Under the pieces are notes generated by a model. That model saw only the letters and a list, made by a program, of their open reading frames with translations, did not search any database and was not told the origin of the DNA. Below are positions 11,902 to 12,630 of a stretch of DNA of 12,630 nt, one piece after another. The translations under genes were made by a program, and so were the position numbers. The number at the start of each line of letters is the position of its first letter. The first letter of the stretch is position 1. Source of the DNA: JAVWPP01 sp036635835 (GTDB taxonomy: Bacteria; Bacillota; Clostridia; TANB77; CAG-465); assembly GCA_036635835.1 (NCBI GenBank), contig JAVWPP010000034.1, positions 1 to 12,630 on the forward strand. Reading direction: 5' to 3'.

Positions 11902-12351
11902 ATGAGTTATTCAGAATATGATGATTTAAAAGAAATAGCAAAAGAAAAAGGCCCATATAGAGTATTTACATTAGATGTTAAAAACAGCAGAAAACTTGGC
12001 TATGACGCAGATAAAATAATGATGTATTTAGAAGTAGTATATAAAATTTTAGAAGATAGAAATGTTATTCATAAAATAAAAGAAAATACTAAAATGATAC
12101 TTACAAAAGAGCCAGCTAGAATTTGCGGAGACCTATTTGCTTTTACAATAAAAAATAATAAAATATCTGTAGACGAAGTATATAAAATACTAAAAGAAGA
12201 AAAAGAAAAAAATGGACTCGAAACATTTTTTCATGTTTACAGCTGCGTTTACGAAACAGATGACTTTGTAAAAGGAGATAAATTATATTATAGAATGTAT
12301 GCTATTTCATCTTCAGATCATGATGCAAAAAAAGAAGGAATAATAATATAA
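11902..12351 (+). CDS. 149-aa protein, possible nucleotide-cyclase/SatD-like fold
   Basis: A soluble 149-aa protein. The start at 11902 is preferred over an in-frame ATG at 11884, because TAGGAGGT lies between them at the right distance. Residues 20-31 (RVFTLDVKNSRK, Asp25) recall the first strand of SatD-like and class III cyclase folds (D-x-x-x-S-R), and ICGDLFAF (74-81, Gly76-Asp77) recalls their GD turn; the third part, FFHVYSCVYETDDFVKGDKLYYRMYAI (in pieces at 109-135), would be the last strands. If correct, the fold binds a nucleotide triphosphate and metals, but a second metal-binding Asp pair is not evident, so activity is uncertain. It is the first gene of a two-gene operon with a membrane protein. 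This is an inference from short motifs. Confidence 0.6.
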   Translation: MSYSEYDDLKEIAKEKGPYRVFTLDVKNSRKLGYDADKIMMYLEVVYKILEDRNVIHKIKENTKMILTKEPARICGDLFAFTIKNNKISVDEVYKILKEEKEKNGLETFFHVYSCVYETDDFVKGDKLYYRMYAISSSDHDAKKEGIII

Positions 12352-12364
12352 AGGATGTGTTTGT

Positions 12365-12589
12365 ATGGACAGAAAAGATTTAGAAAATGCAAGAGGAAAA
12401 ATACAAATAACAGAGGTGAAAAAAAAGGAGACAAATATTTTTTCAAGATTAATAACTGCACTTGCACTACAAATATTAGTAACAATATTTATACTACAGA
12501 GTGAGGCTATAGTTTGTCCTTTATACATCAAAATCTTATTCATATTTACAAGTATAATTATACTATTTTTATGTTTTAAAAAAAGATAA
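12365..12589 (+). CDS. Small two-helix membrane protein, 74 aa
   Basis: A 74-aa protein with a polar, charged N-terminal part (1-26), two hydrophobic helices (about 27-46 and 53-70) and a basic end (FKKR). The AAAGGATGTG ribosome site begins at the stop of the preceding gene, 13 bp upstream, so the two form an operon under the 11816-11845 promoter. It may tether or respond to the preceding soluble protein (inference). The last 41 bases of the window after its stop show no gene and no complete terminator. Confidence 0.7.
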   Translation: MDRKDLENARGKIQITEVKKKETNIFSRLITALALQILVTIFILQSEAIVCPLYIKILFIFTSIIILFLCFKKR

Positions 12590-12630
12590 ATACTTATGTC
12601 ATTAAAAAGAGTTAGAAATTAAGATATTTC

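Noticed and set aside
1..12630. tRNA genes, rRNA, insertion sequence ends or attachment sites
   Set aside because: No cloverleaf-like segment, rRNA stretch, transposase, integrase or long flanking repeat was seen on either strand.

Overview
The window reads as chromosomal DNA of a very AT-rich Gram-positive bacterium, most likely a low-GC Bacillota of the class Clostridia. The reasons are GC of roughly a quarter by eye, heavy use of ATA and AGA codons, strong AGGAGG-type ribosome binding sites, extended -10 promoters of the form TRTGRTATAAT, U-tract terminators, and sortases of two classes. TGG encodes Trp and TGA is used as a stop (6221-7135), so the genetic code is standard. No rRNA, tRNA, CRISPR array, transposase, integrase or obvious phage gene was seen.

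Layout: a class B sortase with an unusual lysine-rich repeat extension lies on the minus strand at 5-1210. A long plus-strand series of mostly single-gene units follows (1533-10255): an unrecognised 203-aa protein; a J-domain-like coiled protein; a 59-aa membrane peptide; a 111-aa four-helix membrane protein; an 89-aa protein behind a dyad-rich leader; a three-gene group (80-aa membrane protein, 194-aa and 270-aa unrecognised proteins); a WYL-domain regulator; a 57-aa zinc-ribbon protein; a 108-aa membrane protein coupled to a DEDDh exonuclease; a class A-like sortase; and a radical SAM/SPASM protein. Two minus-strand, membrane-anchored small proteins follow (10357-11224). The right end holds a C1q/TNF-like beta-sandwich protein and a two-gene operon (possible nucleotide-cyclase-fold protein plus a small membrane protein).

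How it works together: the recognisable functions are surface-protein anchoring (two sortases), transcription control (WYL), nucleic-acid trimming (DEDDh exonuclease) and radical chemistry (rSAM/SPASM). Almost every gene has its own promoter and hairpin terminator, so this is not one large operon. The clearest shared control is a 31-nt promoter, identical at 30 positions, in front of both the zinc-ribbon gene and the class A-like sortase, with a third relative carrying a perfect dyad in its spacer at 11816-11845. No sortase substrate with an LPXTG-type tail is visible, so the targets lie elsewhere. About half of the genes are small proteins I do not recognise, and no function is invented for them.
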